From assembly GCF_021398715.1 (NCBI RefSeq), contig NZ_CP090347.1:2294001-2358000 (forward strand): a stretch of 64,000 nucleotides of DNA, written 5' to 3'. Source of the DNA: Microbacterium binotii (lineage in GTDB: Bacteria > Actinomycetota > Actinomycetes > Actinomycetales > Microbacteriaceae). A program made the position numbers and the translations under genes. Shown piece by piece: positions 1-12,501 of this stretch (positions within the stretch are counted from its first letter, which is position 1; the number at the start of each line of letters is the position of its first letter). The notes under the pieces were generated by a model that worked only from the letters and a program-made list of their open reading frames with translations, was not told the DNA's origin and did no database searches.

Positions 1-180
1 CGCATCCGACGCATCCACCTGAGCGGCGCTGAAGCGGGGGTCGGCGAGTTCGGCGACGAGCGCCTCGGGCCTGGCCGGATCGTAGTCGGCGATGACCACG
101 GCGTCGTAGAAGTCGCGACGGACGGCGATCCGGGCCGCCGCCGAGCCGACGCCTCCGGCGCCGATGATGAGGATGCGCAT
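1..180 (-). CDS. Saccharopine dehydrogenase-family NAD(P)-binding protein (N-terminal part)
   Basis: The gene runs off the left edge, so only the first 60 residues are visible. They begin MRILIIGAGGVGSAAARIA, a Rossmann-fold nucleotide-binding start with the GxGGxG glycines, followed by an acidic position after the second strand (IADYDPAR). This is the usual opening of the saccharopine dehydrogenase NADP-binding family. The start is supported by CAGGAG nine bases upstream. It lies 14 bases downstream of the APC permease on the same strand, so the two are probably co-transcribed and may handle the same amino acid or amine. The substrate cannot be told from this fragment. Confidence 0.75.
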   Translation of the reverse strand, partial: MRILIIGAGGVGSAAARIAVRRDFYDAVVIADYDPARPEALVAELADPRFSAAQVDASDA

Positions 181-194
181 GCTGTTCTCCTGTC

Positions 195-1733
195 TCAGAT
201 CAAGCCACCGTCGACCGAGCGTCCGTAGTCGCCTTCGTCCGGCACCAGGACCTCGGTCTCGCGGTTGAGGCTCTCGCCCCGGAAGAACCTCTTCGAGCGC
301 GGGAAGAGGAACCATACGAACATCAGCACGACGCCGACGGCGAGCGCCCCGATACCGATGACGAAGGTTCCGCCGATCCCGAACAGGACGGTGTAGCCGT
401 AGTCGACGTCCCACATGTCGATCGCCGACTGGAGGAAGGCATACGTCAGCATGAGGGCGCCCAGCAGAGGAAGGAGTCCCTTCACCACGAAGGCACCCGT
501 CGAACGGAAGAGCTCCCGCCGGAAGTACCACACGCAGGCGTATCCGGTGATGGCGTAGTAGAACGCGATCGCGAGGCCGAGCGAGAGGATCGAGTCCTGC
601 AGGATGTTGTCGCTGATGAGCGACATCCCCACGTAGTACACGACGGCGACCACCCCCATCACGAGCGTGGAGAACGACGGCGTGCGATAGACCGGGTGCA
701 CGTCCTTGAACCGTGCGGGAAGCGCGCGGTAGACCCCCATCGCGAGGGTGCCGCGCGCGGTCGGCAGAATGGTGGTCTGGGTCGACGACACGGCGGAGAT
801 GAGGACGGCGACGACGAGCACCCATCCGAAGGGGCCGAGCAGTCCGTCCTTGATGGCGAGGAAGAAGTCGTCGGCGTTGCTCTCGTTGCCCAGCCCCACG
901 CCGTCCTCGCCCAGGCCCGCGTACATCATGGCCGCGATCGTCACCGAGACGTAGGTCACGAGCAGGATGACCGTGGTCAACAGCGCCGCGCGCCCGGGCG
1001 TGCGCTTGGGGTCCTTGGTCTCCTCGTTCAGGGCCAGACAGGTGTCCCACCCCCAGTAGATGAACAGGGCCAGCAGCACCGCCTCCGTGAATCCGCTCCA
1101 GTCGGCGAACCCGAAGGGGTTGAGCCACGAGATGTCGAACGGCGTCGGGTTGGGTGCCGTGCCTCCGAAGAACTGCCAGAGCGCCGCGACCACGAAGATC
1201 GCGAGCGCGAGGTACTGGATCGCGAGCAGGATGTTCTGGATGCGTTCGCCGATCTCGACGCCGCGCCAACTCACCCAGGTCATCGCGGCGATAAACGCCA
1301 CCGCGACCAGCAGGATCCGCCAGTCGTTGTTCTCGAACTCGAGGCCGAACAGCGCCCAGAAGTAGATCGAGGCGATCTGGGCGAGGTTGGCCAGAACCAC
1401 CATCCCGGCGACTGCCACACCCCATCCGCCCATCCAGCCCACCCACGGACCGAACGCCTTGGTGCCCCAGGTGAAGGTCGTCCCGCAGTCGGGGACCGCC
1501 CGGTTCAGCTCGCGGTACGCGAAGGCGATGAACAGCATCGGGATGAAGGCGATGATGAAGGCGATGGGCGCCTGGGCCCCCACCGCGAGCACGACGAAAC
1601 CGAGCGTGGCCACGAGCGAGTACACCGGCGCCGTGGACGCGAGCCCGATGACGGTCGAGCCCCAGAGCCCCAGCGTCCCCGCCGCAAGCCCCTTCCCGTC
1701 CGGGCGCTGCAGGTGGATGGGGGTGGTTGTCAT
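195..1733 (-). CDS. APC-superfamily amino acid/amine permease
   Basis: This 512-residue protein has about twelve hydrophobic segments and is a membrane transporter of the amino acid-polyamine-organocation superfamily. The N-terminal region carries the small-residue first helix (GLWGSTVIGLASTAPVYSL) and the helix-6 region has ALNEETKDPKRTPGRA, typical of APC permeases. Length matches the family. It probably imports an amino acid or amine by proton or sodium symport; substrate is not predictable. The start codon is preceded at 6 bases by TAACGT, so the message is probably leaderless. The downstream Rossmann-fold gene likely shares the transcript. Confidence 0.88.
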   Translation of the reverse strand: MTTTPIHLQRPDGKGLAAGTLGLWGSTVIGLASTAPVYSLVATLGFVVLAVGAQAPIAFIIAFIPMLFIAFAYRELNRAVPDCGTTFTWGTKAFGPWVGWMGGWGVAVAGMVVLANLAQIASIYFWALFGLEFENNDWRILLVAVAFIAAMTWVSWRGVEIGERIQNILLAIQYLALAIFVVAALWQFFGGTAPNPTPFDISWLNPFGFADWSGFTEAVLLALFIYWGWDTCLALNEETKDPKRTPGRAALLTTVILLVTYVSVTIAAMMYAGLGEDGVGLGNESNADDFFLAIKDGLLGPFGWVLVVAVLISAVSSTQTTILPTARGTLAMGVYRALPARFKDVHPVYRTPSFSTLVMGVVAVVYYVGMSLISDNILQDSILSLGLAIAFYYAITGYACVWYFRRELFRSTGAFVVKGLLPLLGALMLTYAFLQSAIDMWDVDYGYTVLFGIGGTFVIGIGALAVGVVLMFVWFLFPRSKRFFRGESLNRETEVLVPDEGDYGRSVDGGLI

Positions 1734-1739
1734 GCCCAG

Positions 1740-1745
1740 ACGTTA
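1740..1745 (-). promoter_or_regulatory. -10 element of the APC permease, leaderless arrangement
   Basis: TAACGT lies with a 6-base spacer (CTGGGC) before the ATG. This places the predicted transcription start at or next to the start codon. No Shine-Dalgarno sequence is present. Confidence 0.5.
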
Positions 1746-1765
1746 GGGGTCGGACACATGGGCGG

Positions 1766-4540
1766 TCAAGCGATCCGGCGCGCGAGGGCCGGATCGACGC
1801 CCGGCAGCTGCACACGCACGGGCAAGGCCCCCTCTCGCACGAGCCACGCTCGCCCGCGCCCGGGAGCGCAGAAGGGCGGCAATGCGCGATCACCGGTGAG
1901 CATCCGGTACTCCGCGGCACACTCCGCGTCCACGAGCAGATCGCCGCGCGCGCGGACCATCTGCAGCACGGGCCACGACCTCTGCCACAGTTCGGGGTCC
2001 GCGACGATCGCACGCGCGGCGCCCGGGTCCGCGCGATCGACGTCGGCCATGGCGACGATGTCGCACCCTCGGTCTGCGAGAGCGGCTGCGACCCGTCGCG
2101 CCTGCATCCCGTCGCGGATGACGACGCCCACCGGACCCGGGCCGCCCGCGTAGAGAGGAGGCTCCACGGCGGCCACCCGGAGCGGGGCCTCGACCCACGG
2201 GACCTGGATCGGCCGGCCGTCGAGAGCGCCCCGCCCGGCGGGAGCCTGCGCATCGAAGAGTTCGGGCGCGCCTCCCGCGCCGAGGTGGTCGATCTTGCTC
2301 GGCATCCGCAGCAGCACGCGCCTCGGGAGGAGGTCGGCGATGCGTGCGAGCGGCCCCATGGCCCGCCCGCTGGAGATCGCGAAGCGCCTCCCCTGGGCGC
2401 GTGCGGATCGACAGGACCGCTCGATCATGGCCAGAGCGGCCGCCGCGTAGTCCGGCGGAAGACCGGCCAGCGCCGCATCCAGGTCGTCCACCACCACGAG
2501 AGCATCGTCGGCCCCGTCGAGCTCGCACAACGCGTCCCAGAGTCCTTCGGGGTCGCCCGGAAGCCACCGCGCGGGAGACTGCGCGGCGAGCGCAGCGAGC
2601 GCCGTGGTCCGCCCGCTTCCGGGACCGCCGAGGACGAGGACGCCGGCGTCGTCCTTCTCGAGCCGCGCGGCGCGCTGACGCTGATGATCCGGTTCGTCGA
2701 CGAGCCCGACGACGGGTCGTTCGGCGCTCACCGGTGCTTCGGACAGCGGCCAGCGCTGCGGAAGCGGGGGTTGCCAGGGACGCCGAGGAGCGGGCTCCGC
2801 ACGGCGACGGTCGCAGATCGTCGCCACATCCGCGGGAGTGGTTCGCGCCACGCGAAGGGCATGCGGCTCCGCATCGCCTGCGCGCCGTACGAAGGCGGTG
2901 CCGCGGGATGCGAGCTCGCCCGGAATCTCCGCGGCGGCGTGGGTGCCGATGACGAAGCGACTGTCGGCGTCGTCGACGACCCGCAGACTCACGCGGAGCG
3001 GACAGTTCGCCAGCAGCGACTCGCGCACCACGCCCGCGGCACGTTGCGTGCCGAGGATCAGATGGATGCCCAGTGCCCGCCCGCGCGCGGCCAGGTCGGC
3101 GAACAGCGTGCCGAGTTCGCGGTGCGCCTCCAGCAGGGCGGCGAACTCGTCGACCACCACCACGAGGCGCGGCAGCTCCACACCCGCGTCGGCGACATCG
3201 CGCGCGCCCGCCGCGGCGAGGGCACGTTCACGGTGCCGGATCTCCGCCCGCAGGCTCTCCAGCGCGCGCTGCGTCGCGTACGGGTCGAGGTCGGTCAGCA
3301 CACCCGCGACGTGCGGCAGCTCCGCGAGGGCGTCGAACGCGGTCCCGCCCTTGAAATCCGCCAGCAGGAACGTGACCTCCCGCGTGCTGCGCGTCGCCGC
3401 CAGCTGCGCCACCCAGGTGACCAGGAGCTCGCTCTTGCCGGAGCCGGTCATCCCGGCCACGAGGGCATGCGGACCGTCCGCGACGAGATCGACGATCGCC
3501 GGTCCGTTCCCGTCGGCGCCGATCGCCACGGCGAGACCGACCCCCGCAGTCGGGTGCTCGAGCTCGCGCGCCGCGACGTCCGACGGCAGCTCTCGCCGCC
3601 CGGGCAACGCCCGGTACCGCTCTCCCAGCGCGGACGCCAGTCGCACGGCCTGAGCGGCCGAGAGCACGTCGACACACACGTCGACCGCGCGCCCGGCGTA
3701 CTCCAGTCGGGCGCGGTGGATGTCGTCGAGGGTGAGCACCGCCGCGCACCGGGTCGGCACCGGTTCGTGGGGCTCGACCACGATGACCGCGGCGTCCTCG
3801 CGGCCACGCACCTGCGCGGCGTCGAGGTCCAGATGACACGGCACCCCGGACCCGGCGCGATGCGGCAGTGCGGCGACCCACGCATCGGCGGCCTCGGTCA
3901 CGACGCGGAGCGAACCGGGCGGATGCGTGCAGCACAACTGCAGCACGAGCCCGCGAGCCACCGCTGCCGCGATGACCCGCGGACCGCGCACGGCGATCCC
4001 GGCGCCGAGCGGGACCGTCACGGGCGCGTCCGAGACGGTCCCTGCGCGCGTGATCAGTTCGCGGGAGAGCTCATCATCCGCGGCGTTGACACGGACGTCG
4101 CTGACGACGTCGCCGTGACCCACGACGAGCAGCCCGCCGCGCGACGGATGCGGTCGCCACAGCTCCCCCGGTTCGTCGAGGTAGCCGTCGAGGGTGGGCG
4201 TCGCGCGTGACGCCTCCGAGCGCTCCACAGCGTGGCGCCGGTCGATCTCTTCGCGGATGCGCAGCGCCAGCGCCGCGCGAACCCGCTGCTGCTCCCTCGC
4301 CGCGCGGCGGCCAGCCCGGGATCCGTCCAGGACCCCCGCGACGGCGATCACGGGTCCGAGCAGCGCGAACCACAACACTCCGGCATAACCGGTCACCTGC
4401 CAGAGCACGAAGGCCCCCAGCACGGGCGCGAGAGAGGCCAGCCACGGGATCGGCGGTCGGCGTCGGGGCGGATCCGGTGGCGGCAGGGTCAGATGCGGCG
4501 AGGCAGCGGCACGACCGGCGGCCGGCTGAGGAGTGAACAC
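1766..4540 (-). CDS. Membrane-anchored FtsK/SpoIIIE-type ATPase (EssC/EccC-like, orphan)
   Basis: This 924-residue protein has a Pro-rich N-terminus, two membrane segments at about residues 33-72, a long linker, then an FtsK/SpoIIIE motor domain. The Walker A motif GMTGSGKS is at about 363-370 and a Walker B segment (RLVVVVDEF) follows about 100 residues later, along with a TQRAAG sensor-like motif. A second nucleotide-binding domain has the altered loop GGPGSGRTT near residue 638. This arrangement resembles the EssC/EccC motors of type VII secretion, but no WXG100 substrate or other secretion gene is in the window. The start is a GTG. The upstream gene on the same strand, 88 bases away, is a PP2C phosphatase, suggesting phospho-regulation. 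Motor identity is firm; cargo is unknown. Confidence 0.8.
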   Translation of the reverse strand: MFTPQPAAGRAAASPHLTLPPPDPPRRRPPIPWLASLAPVLGAFVLWQVTGYAGVLWFALLGPVIAVAGVLDGSRAGRRAAREQQRVRAALALRIREEIDRRHAVERSEASRATPTLDGYLDEPGELWRPHPSRGGLLVVGHGDVVSDVRVNAADDELSRELITRAGTVSDAPVTVPLGAGIAVRGPRVIAAAVARGLVLQLCCTHPPGSLRVVTEAADAWVAALPHRAGSGVPCHLDLDAAQVRGREDAAVIVVEPHEPVPTRCAAVLTLDDIHRARLEYAGRAVDVCVDVLSAAQAVRLASALGERYRALPGRRELPSDVAARELEHPTAGVGLAVAIGADGNGPAIVDLVADGPHALVAGMTGSGKSELLVTWVAQLAATRSTREVTFLLADFKGGTAFDALAELPHVAGVLTDLDPYATQRALESLRAEIRHRERALAAAGARDVADAGVELPRLVVVVDEFAALLEAHRELGTLFADLAARGRALGIHLILGTQRAAGVVRESLLANCPLRVSLRVVDDADSRFVIGTHAAAEIPGELASRGTAFVRRAGDAEPHALRVARTTPADVATICDRRRAEPAPRRPWQPPLPQRWPLSEAPVSAERPVVGLVDEPDHQRQRAARLEKDDAGVLVLGGPGSGRTTALAALAAQSPARWLPGDPEGLWDALCELDGADDALVVVDDLDAALAGLPPDYAAAALAMIERSCRSARAQGRRFAISSGRAMGPLARIADLLPRRVLLRMPSKIDHLGAGGAPELFDAQAPAGRGALDGRPIQVPWVEAPLRVAAVEPPLYAGGPGPVGVVIRDGMQARRVAAALADRGCDIVAMADVDRADPGAARAIVADPELWQRSWPVLQMVRARGDLLVDAECAAEYRMLTGDRALPPFCAPGRGRAWLVREGALPVRVQLPGVDPALARRIA

Positions 4541-4628
4541 GACCCCAGTGTGGAACGCGGTTCGCTGCGGCAGACCTACCAGGTCTCGCGGGTGGCATGC
4601 CTCGCGGCAGGGGCAGGGCTGTGGAGGA

Positions 4629-5414
4629 TCAGTCGGTGCGTGCGACGTTCAGAACGATCACGGTGACGTTATCGCGTCCGCCGTTCTCCAGCGCCGCATC
4701 CATCATGGCGGCCGCCGCTTCGGCCGGGTCCTCGTGCTCGCGCAGGAAGTGCTGGATGCCGTAGTCCGTGAGCTCTTTGGTCAACCCGTCCGAGCACACG
4801 ACGAAACGATCGCCATCGAGCACGTCGAGCCGGATGTAATCCGGCCGCACACTGTCGCTGGGACCCACAGCACGAGTGATCACGTTGCCGTAGGGGTGAT
4901 GCTCGGCCTCTTCGGGGCTGAGTCGCCCGGCTGCGACGAGCTCCTGAACGACGGAGTGATCGGTCGTGATCTGCACGAGGGTGTCGTCGCGGAGCAGATA
5001 GACCCGCGAATCTCCGATGTTCAGACTCACCCAGTGCGGCTCGTTCCCGGTGAGTTCGAGGAAGACACCCGTCACGGTGGTACCTGTGCCGTCATCGGTG
5101 GCATCGGGGTGCGACGCGATGTCCTTGACAGCCTTCGCGAGCGCCTTCTCGATGGTCTTGGGTGTGACGGATCCCGAACCGACGATCGCTTCGAGGCGGT
5201 TCACGGTGCTGGAGCTGGCGATCTCCCCCCCGATGTGCCCGCCCATCCCGTCCGCAACGACGAACAACGGATACTCGGCGAACACAGCGTCCTGATTGAC
5301 CTCGCGGCGGCGTCCGACATCCGTCAGAGCCGCCCAGGCGAGCTCGATCGATCCCTGCGGCAGCGGCACGGTGCGCCGCCGGGTCGCAGCCTCGGGCACG
5401 CGGTGTCCTTCCAT
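4629..5414 (-). CDS. PP2C-type Ser/Thr protein phosphatase (soluble)
   Basis: This 261-residue protein removes phosphate from Ser/Thr residues using two metal ions. Metal-binding signatures are visible: NQDAVF near residue 42, VADGMGGHIGG near 55, IGDSRVYLL, VCSDGLTKEL and GGRDNVTVI near the C-terminus. It covers the catalytic domain only, without the membrane helix and extracellular tail of PstP. I chose the ATG at 5414 because conservation begins shortly after it and everything upstream in frame is arginine-rich non-coding-like sequence. A TAGGAT hexamer at about 5455-5460 is a possible -10. It precedes the FtsK-like ATPase. A Ser/Thr kinase at 33516 is a possible counterpart. Confidence 0.88.
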   Translation of the reverse strand: MEGHRVPEAATRRRTVPLPQGSIELAWAALTDVGRRREVNQDAVFAEYPLFVVADGMGGHIGGEIASSSTVNRLEAIVGSGSVTPKTIEKALAKAVKDIASHPDATDDGTGTTVTGVFLELTGNEPHWVSLNIGDSRVYLLRDDTLVQITTDHSVVQELVAAGRLSPEEAEHHPYGNVITRAVGPSDSVRPDYIRLDVLDGDRFVVCSDGLTKELTDYGIQHFLREHEDPAEAAAAMMDAALENGGRDNVTVIVLNVARTD

Positions 5415-5500
5415 CGGGGGTATGGGCACGCCGATGTCGGCGCGGTCCTCACATCCTAACGACTGCGTCCGGCGGATCGGACCCGGCGGGCCGGATGCGG

Positions 5501-5531
5501 CGAGCCTCCGTTCACGGGGGACGGAGGCTCG
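5501..5531 (-). terminator. Hairpin terminator after the DUF5684-type membrane protein
   Basis: A perfect 11-base inverted repeat (CGAGCCTCCGT / ACGGAGGCTCG) flanks a 9-base loop. It lies 13 bases beyond the stop codon of the minus-strand gene ending at 5545 and before the PP2C gene. No U-tract follows, as is usual in this clade. Confidence 0.65.
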
Positions 5532-5544
5532 CCGAGGGAATCTC

Positions 5545-6414
5545 TCAGCCGCGCGGCGGCTCGGCCTCATCCGAACCGGGCGTGGTCGGCGGCGCGGGCG
5601 GAGCCGTGGGCGGGACGGCCGGGTCACTCGGCGCGGCCGCGCCGTCAGCGGGAGGAGGGGTGTACGCCGGCGGCGGGTACGCGCCCGGCTGCGGCGCCGG
5701 CGGCGGGTACGCGCCCGGCTGCGGGGCCGGCGGCGGGTACGCGCCGGGAGCAGCGTATCCACCCTGCTGCGGCGGGGGCGGGTACGCACCGGGCTGCTGC
5801 GGGTATCCGCCCGGCTGCGTGTAACCGGCGGGGGGAGGGTACGCACCGGGAGCGCCGTAGGCCCCCTGCGGGGCGGGAGCACCCGGCTGTACCGGAATGC
5901 CGGACCACACGACGTTGTCCGCGAGGAAGCTGCGGCTCCACGGCGCCGGCGGGATCTGCGGGTTCCACCGCGACTTGTCGTAGGCCATGATGCCGAGCCA
6001 GACGATGCTGAGGAAGAAGTAGAGGACGACCCACGCGCCTTCCTTCTGCAGCTTCTGCCCGACGCGGTACGCGGCCATCACCACGTACACGGTCGATGCC
6101 AGCGTGGGGAGGAGCGCGAAGAACGTGCCGATGTACGGGATCAGGCTCAGCACGAAAGACGCGCCGAAGAGCACGAGGAGCCACCAGGGGTTGAGGTCGC
6201 CGAGCTTCACGAACACCATCTCGCGGTACACGGGCACCCAGCCGCGCCACTTGCCCTCGACGCCGGCCTTCTCGAAGAGCTTGTTGTAGAAGATCGAGGA
6301 GACGACGTAGGCGGCGATACCGATCAGAAGGAAGACGCCGAAGAAGACGGCGAAGAATCCCAGGAACGCGGCCCCGGAATAGCCGTAGTCATAGTTGTAC
6401 GCATAAGGGTTCAC
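5545..6414 (-). CDS. DUF5684-like polytopic membrane protein with Pro/Tyr/Gly-rich repeat tail
   Basis: The 289-residue product starts at a GTG preceded by AGAGGA. About 165 residues contain four hydrophobic segments, with a W-G-W-P-Y motif after helix 1 (KWRGWVPVYREM) typical of the DUF5684 family of small bacterial membrane proteins. The remaining ~120 residues are disordered and built from repeats such as PGAYPPPAPQ and GGYPQQPG, ending in an acidic stretch. Such tails in actinobacteria often face the cytoplasm and act as spacers or phosphorylation/interaction regions, which is inference here. Function is unknown. The gene lies just upstream of the PP2C phosphatase but is separated from it by a hairpin. 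Confidence 0.75.
   Translation of the reverse strand: MNPYAYNYDYGYSGAAFLGFFAVFFGVFLLIGIAAYVVSSIFYNKLFEKAGVEGKWRGWVPVYREMVFVKLGDLNPWWLLVLFGASFVLSLIPYIGTFFALLPTLASTVYVVMAAYRVGQKLQKEGAWVVLYFFLSIVWLGIMAYDKSRWNPQIPPAPWSRSFLADNVVWSGIPVQPGAPAPQGAYGAPGAYPPPAGYTQPGGYPQQPGAYPPPPQQGGYAAPGAYPPPAPQPGAYPPPAPQPGAYPPPAYTPPPADGAAAPSDPAVPPTAPPAPPTTPGSDEAEPPRG
5669..5745. repeat. 30-bp tandem repeat encoding the Pro/Tyr tail
   Basis: Two consecutive 30-base units beginning GGCGGCGGGTACGCGCCCGG, differing at one base, are followed by a partial third. On the minus strand they encode repeated YPPPAPQPGA blocks. Copy number could vary by slippage. Confidence 0.75.
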
Positions 6415-6533
6415 GGGGAATCCTCTCGGGTCAGAGGCATGGTGGCCTCGCGGAACCACCCGTCCCGCGGCTCACATCGTAGCGACCCTGAGTGTTGCCT
6501 GACAGGGGCTTGCGTGAAGTTGGGGATGAACCC

Positions 6534-7283
6534 TCATACCGTGAGGCGGAGTTCGCCGTTCTCGGCGTCGGAGGCCGCGATCCCGGCGTCTTCCGTCCAG
6601 CGGAGGAACGCGCCACGGGACGCGATCCGCGGACGCTCCTGCGCGAGCCTGCGGACGAGGGCACCCTTGGCGTGCTTGTTGAAGTGGTTGAGCGCCCGCA
6701 CCTCGCCGTCCGCGCCCGTGGTGACGACACGGACGTAGGCGGAAGCGGACCCCTCGGGAACGGGGCCGAGCGCCACATAGGCCTCGGAACGCAGGTCCAG
6801 GATGAAGCGCGCGCCGGCCTCTCCCAGCGCCGACGTCACCGCCTCGGCCCAATGCCGGCGCAGCGGAGCGAGGCCCGGCAGAGACGCGCCGGCCCCCAGC
6901 CGGTAGGCCGGAAGCGGATCGAGAGCTCCGACCGGGCCGAACGGGGCGGAGTGGATCAGCACATGCTCTCCGAGCCACCGTCGCGCCCGCGCATCGAGAG
7001 ATGAGGCGTCGAGGGCATCGAACAGGACACCCGTGTAGCGGTCGACCGCCGGCATCGTGGGAGATGACCGCAGCGCGGCGTTGACCGCCACCTCCCCCCG
7101 CTGGCGCGCGCTCAGCTTGAGGATGTTCGCGGCCGCATCCTCGTCGCGCGAGAGTTCCACGAGCGCCGACACGACCGCCTCGCGCTGCGGCGTCAGCTCC
7201 GGCAACCGCAGGGCCACCGAGCTCCACGGTGCGCCCGCACCACCGGCGCGCTTGGTCTCGGACGGTGGCAGCAGCACGAGCAT
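6534..7283 (-). CDS. yaaA: YaaA-family peroxide-stress protein (DUF328)
   Basis: This 249-residue protein begins MLVLLPPSETK, the hallmark N-terminus of the YaaA/DUF328 family. It also contains the conserved YTGVLFDAL and LNHFNKHAKG segments. In E. coli, YaaA limits oxidative DNA damage by lowering intracellular iron and binds DNA; transfer of this role here is inference. Length matches the family (about 250). The ATG at 7283 has GGAG eight bases upstream; longer in-frame extensions read into the atp terminator and are not credible. It stands alone between the ATP synthase terminator and the DUF5684-like gene. Confidence 0.88.
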   Translation of the reverse strand: MLVLLPPSETKRAGGAGAPWSSVALRLPELTPQREAVVSALVELSRDEDAAANILKLSARQRGEVAVNAALRSSPTMPAVDRYTGVLFDALDASSLDARARRWLGEHVLIHSAPFGPVGALDPLPAYRLGAGASLPGLAPLRRHWAEAVTSALGEAGARFILDLRSEAYVALGPVPEGSASAYVRVVTTGADGEVRALNHFNKHAKGALVRRLAQERPRIASRGAFLRWTEDAGIAASDAENGELRLTV

Positions 7284-7301
7284 GGTCACTCCAGGAGAAC
7301 G

Positions 7302-7335
7302 ACACACGCCGCCCGCGAGAGCGGACGGCGTGTGT
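7302..7335 (-). terminator. Terminator of the ATP synthase operon
   Basis: A 15-base stem with one C-A mismatch (ACACACGCCG at the base, CCGC/GCGG at the top) closes on a GAGA tetraloop. It begins 12 bases after the atpC stop codon and ends before yaaA. There is no strong U-run, but stability and position are convincing. Confidence 0.8.
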
Positions 7336-7347
7336 ACGGGATGCGGG

Positions 7348-7608
7348 TCAGGAAACGAGTGCCGCGTTGCCGGCCACGATCGTGACCTGGTCGTGCTCGA
7401 CGGAGATGAAGCCGTCGTGCGCGTTCGCGACGATCTTGTTCCCACCGGGCTCGGTGATGCGCACCTGCCCCTCGGCGAGGATCGCCAGCACCGGCTCGTG
7501 ACCGGTCATGAAACCGATCTCGCCCTCGATGGTCTTCGCGATGACCAGGTCCGCCTCACCGGACCAGACCTCGGCATCCGCGGAGACCAGACTCACCTTG
7601 AGCGGCAT
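7348..7608 (-). CDS. atpC: ATP synthase F1 subunit epsilon (short form)
   Basis: This 86-residue subunit belongs to the central stalk of F1Fo ATP synthase and couples rotor to the catalytic head. The sequence covers the N-terminal beta-sandwich (MPLKVSLVSADAEVWSG...GEIGFMTGHEPVLAIL). It ends right where the C-terminal helical hairpin of E. coli epsilon (about 130-140 residues in total) would begin, so the inhibitory arm is absent. The ATG at 7608 was chosen because MPLKV matches the family start and lies 2 bases after the atpD stop codon. It is last in the operon and followed by a strong hairpin. Confidence 0.93.
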   Translation of the reverse strand: MPLKVSLVSADAEVWSGEADLVIAKTIEGEIGFMTGHEPVLAILAEGQVRITEPGGNKIVANAHDGFISVEHDQVTIVAGNAALVS

Positions 7609-7610
7609 GA

Positions 7611-9988
<2,378 letters not shown>

Positions 9989-10006
9989 GATTTACGGCTC
10001 CGTACG

Positions 10007-11647
<1,641 letters not shown>

Positions 11648-11709
11648 TGTCTTCCTTCGGTTCATGGGGCCTCGGCCCCGAAGTCTCCGCCGTGCGGCGG
11701 GAAGTCTTG

Positions 11710-12501
11710 TCAGCCGGCGAGCCGCTGACGGAGATCGGCGAGACGCGCGGAGACGCTCGCGTCGATGACGTCGTCGGCGATCTGCACACGCAGTCCGCCG
11801 ACGATCGACGGGTCGATGACCGTGTTCAGCGCCACGTCGGCGCCGTACCGTGCCGACAGGGTGGAGCGGAGTCGCTCGCTCTGCGCGTCGCTGAGCGGCG
11901 CGGCCACCGTGACGGTGGCCACGACTCGGCTACGCTGCGCCGCGACCAATGACAGGGCACGCGCGAGCGCCTGGCGGATCCGACGCTCGCGCGGCTGCTG
12001 CACGAGACCGGACACCACCAGGACCGTCGCCGCACTCGCACGACCGTCGAGGAGCTTCTCGACGAGCGCGCCCTTGGCGGCGTTGTCACCCATGCGCGAG
12101 CCGAGGGCGAGCTCGAGCTCGGGGTTCTCGGCGACCGTGCGGGAGAAGGCGAAGAGCTCACCCTCGAGGTCCGTGTCGGATGCCGCGACGGACGCGGCCC
12201 GCACCGCGAGCTCCTCGACACCGTCGACGAGCTCGTCGGCGGACGACCAGCGCTGCACCACCACGGCCTCCAGCAGCTGCACGGCGACCGAGGAGAACCT
12301 CGGACCGAACACGTCCGCGATGACCTTGCGGCGCGCGTCGCCGGCCGCGGCGGAATCCGATACCGCGCCCGCGAGCGCGGACGAGGAGCCGAGGACGCGG
12401 GCGGCCTGGAACAGCTCGCCCGCGACCTCGAGATCCACTCCGGATGCCTCACCCAGAGCGGTGGTGGTCACCGCGAGGGCGTGCGTGGTGGCGCTTCCCA
12501 T
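11710..12501 (-). CDS. atpH: ATP synthase F1 subunit delta
   Basis: This 263-residue subunit joins the peripheral stalk (AtpF) to the F1 head. It contains the N-terminal helical domain and the conserved C-terminal stretch with [19 protein letters not shown] and [18 protein letters not shown]. It is longer than the E. coli protein (177) but matches Microbacteriaceae delta chains, which carry an inserted middle region. Its start codon overlaps the atpF stop by one base (TAATG), so the two are translationally coupled. Confidence 0.95.
   Translation of the reverse strand: MGSATTHALAVTTTALGEASGVDLEVAGELFQAARVLGSSSALAGAVSDSAAAGDARRKVIADVFGPRFSSVAVQLLEAVVVQRWSSADELVDGVEELAVRAASVAASDTDLEGELFAFSRTVAENPELELALGSRMGDNAAKGALVEKLLDGRASAATVLVVSGLVQQPRERRIRQALARALSLVAAQRSRVVATVTVAAPLSDAQSERLRSTLSARYGADVALNTVIDPSIVGGLRVQIADDVIDASVSARLADLRQRLAG

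Noticed and set aside
696..2153. A 485-codon plus-strand frame opposite the APC permease, and an 827-codon frame at 1727-4210 opposite the FtsK-like gene
   Set aside because: Both are shadows of well-conserved minus-strand genes and have Arg/Gly/Asp-rich composition with no recognisable motif.
5415..5882. An N-terminal extension of the PP2C phosphatase
   Set aside because: The extra 156 codons are Arg/Pro-rich, overlap the 3' part of the membrane-protein gene and its terminator, and lie upstream of a good ATG close to the conserved domain.
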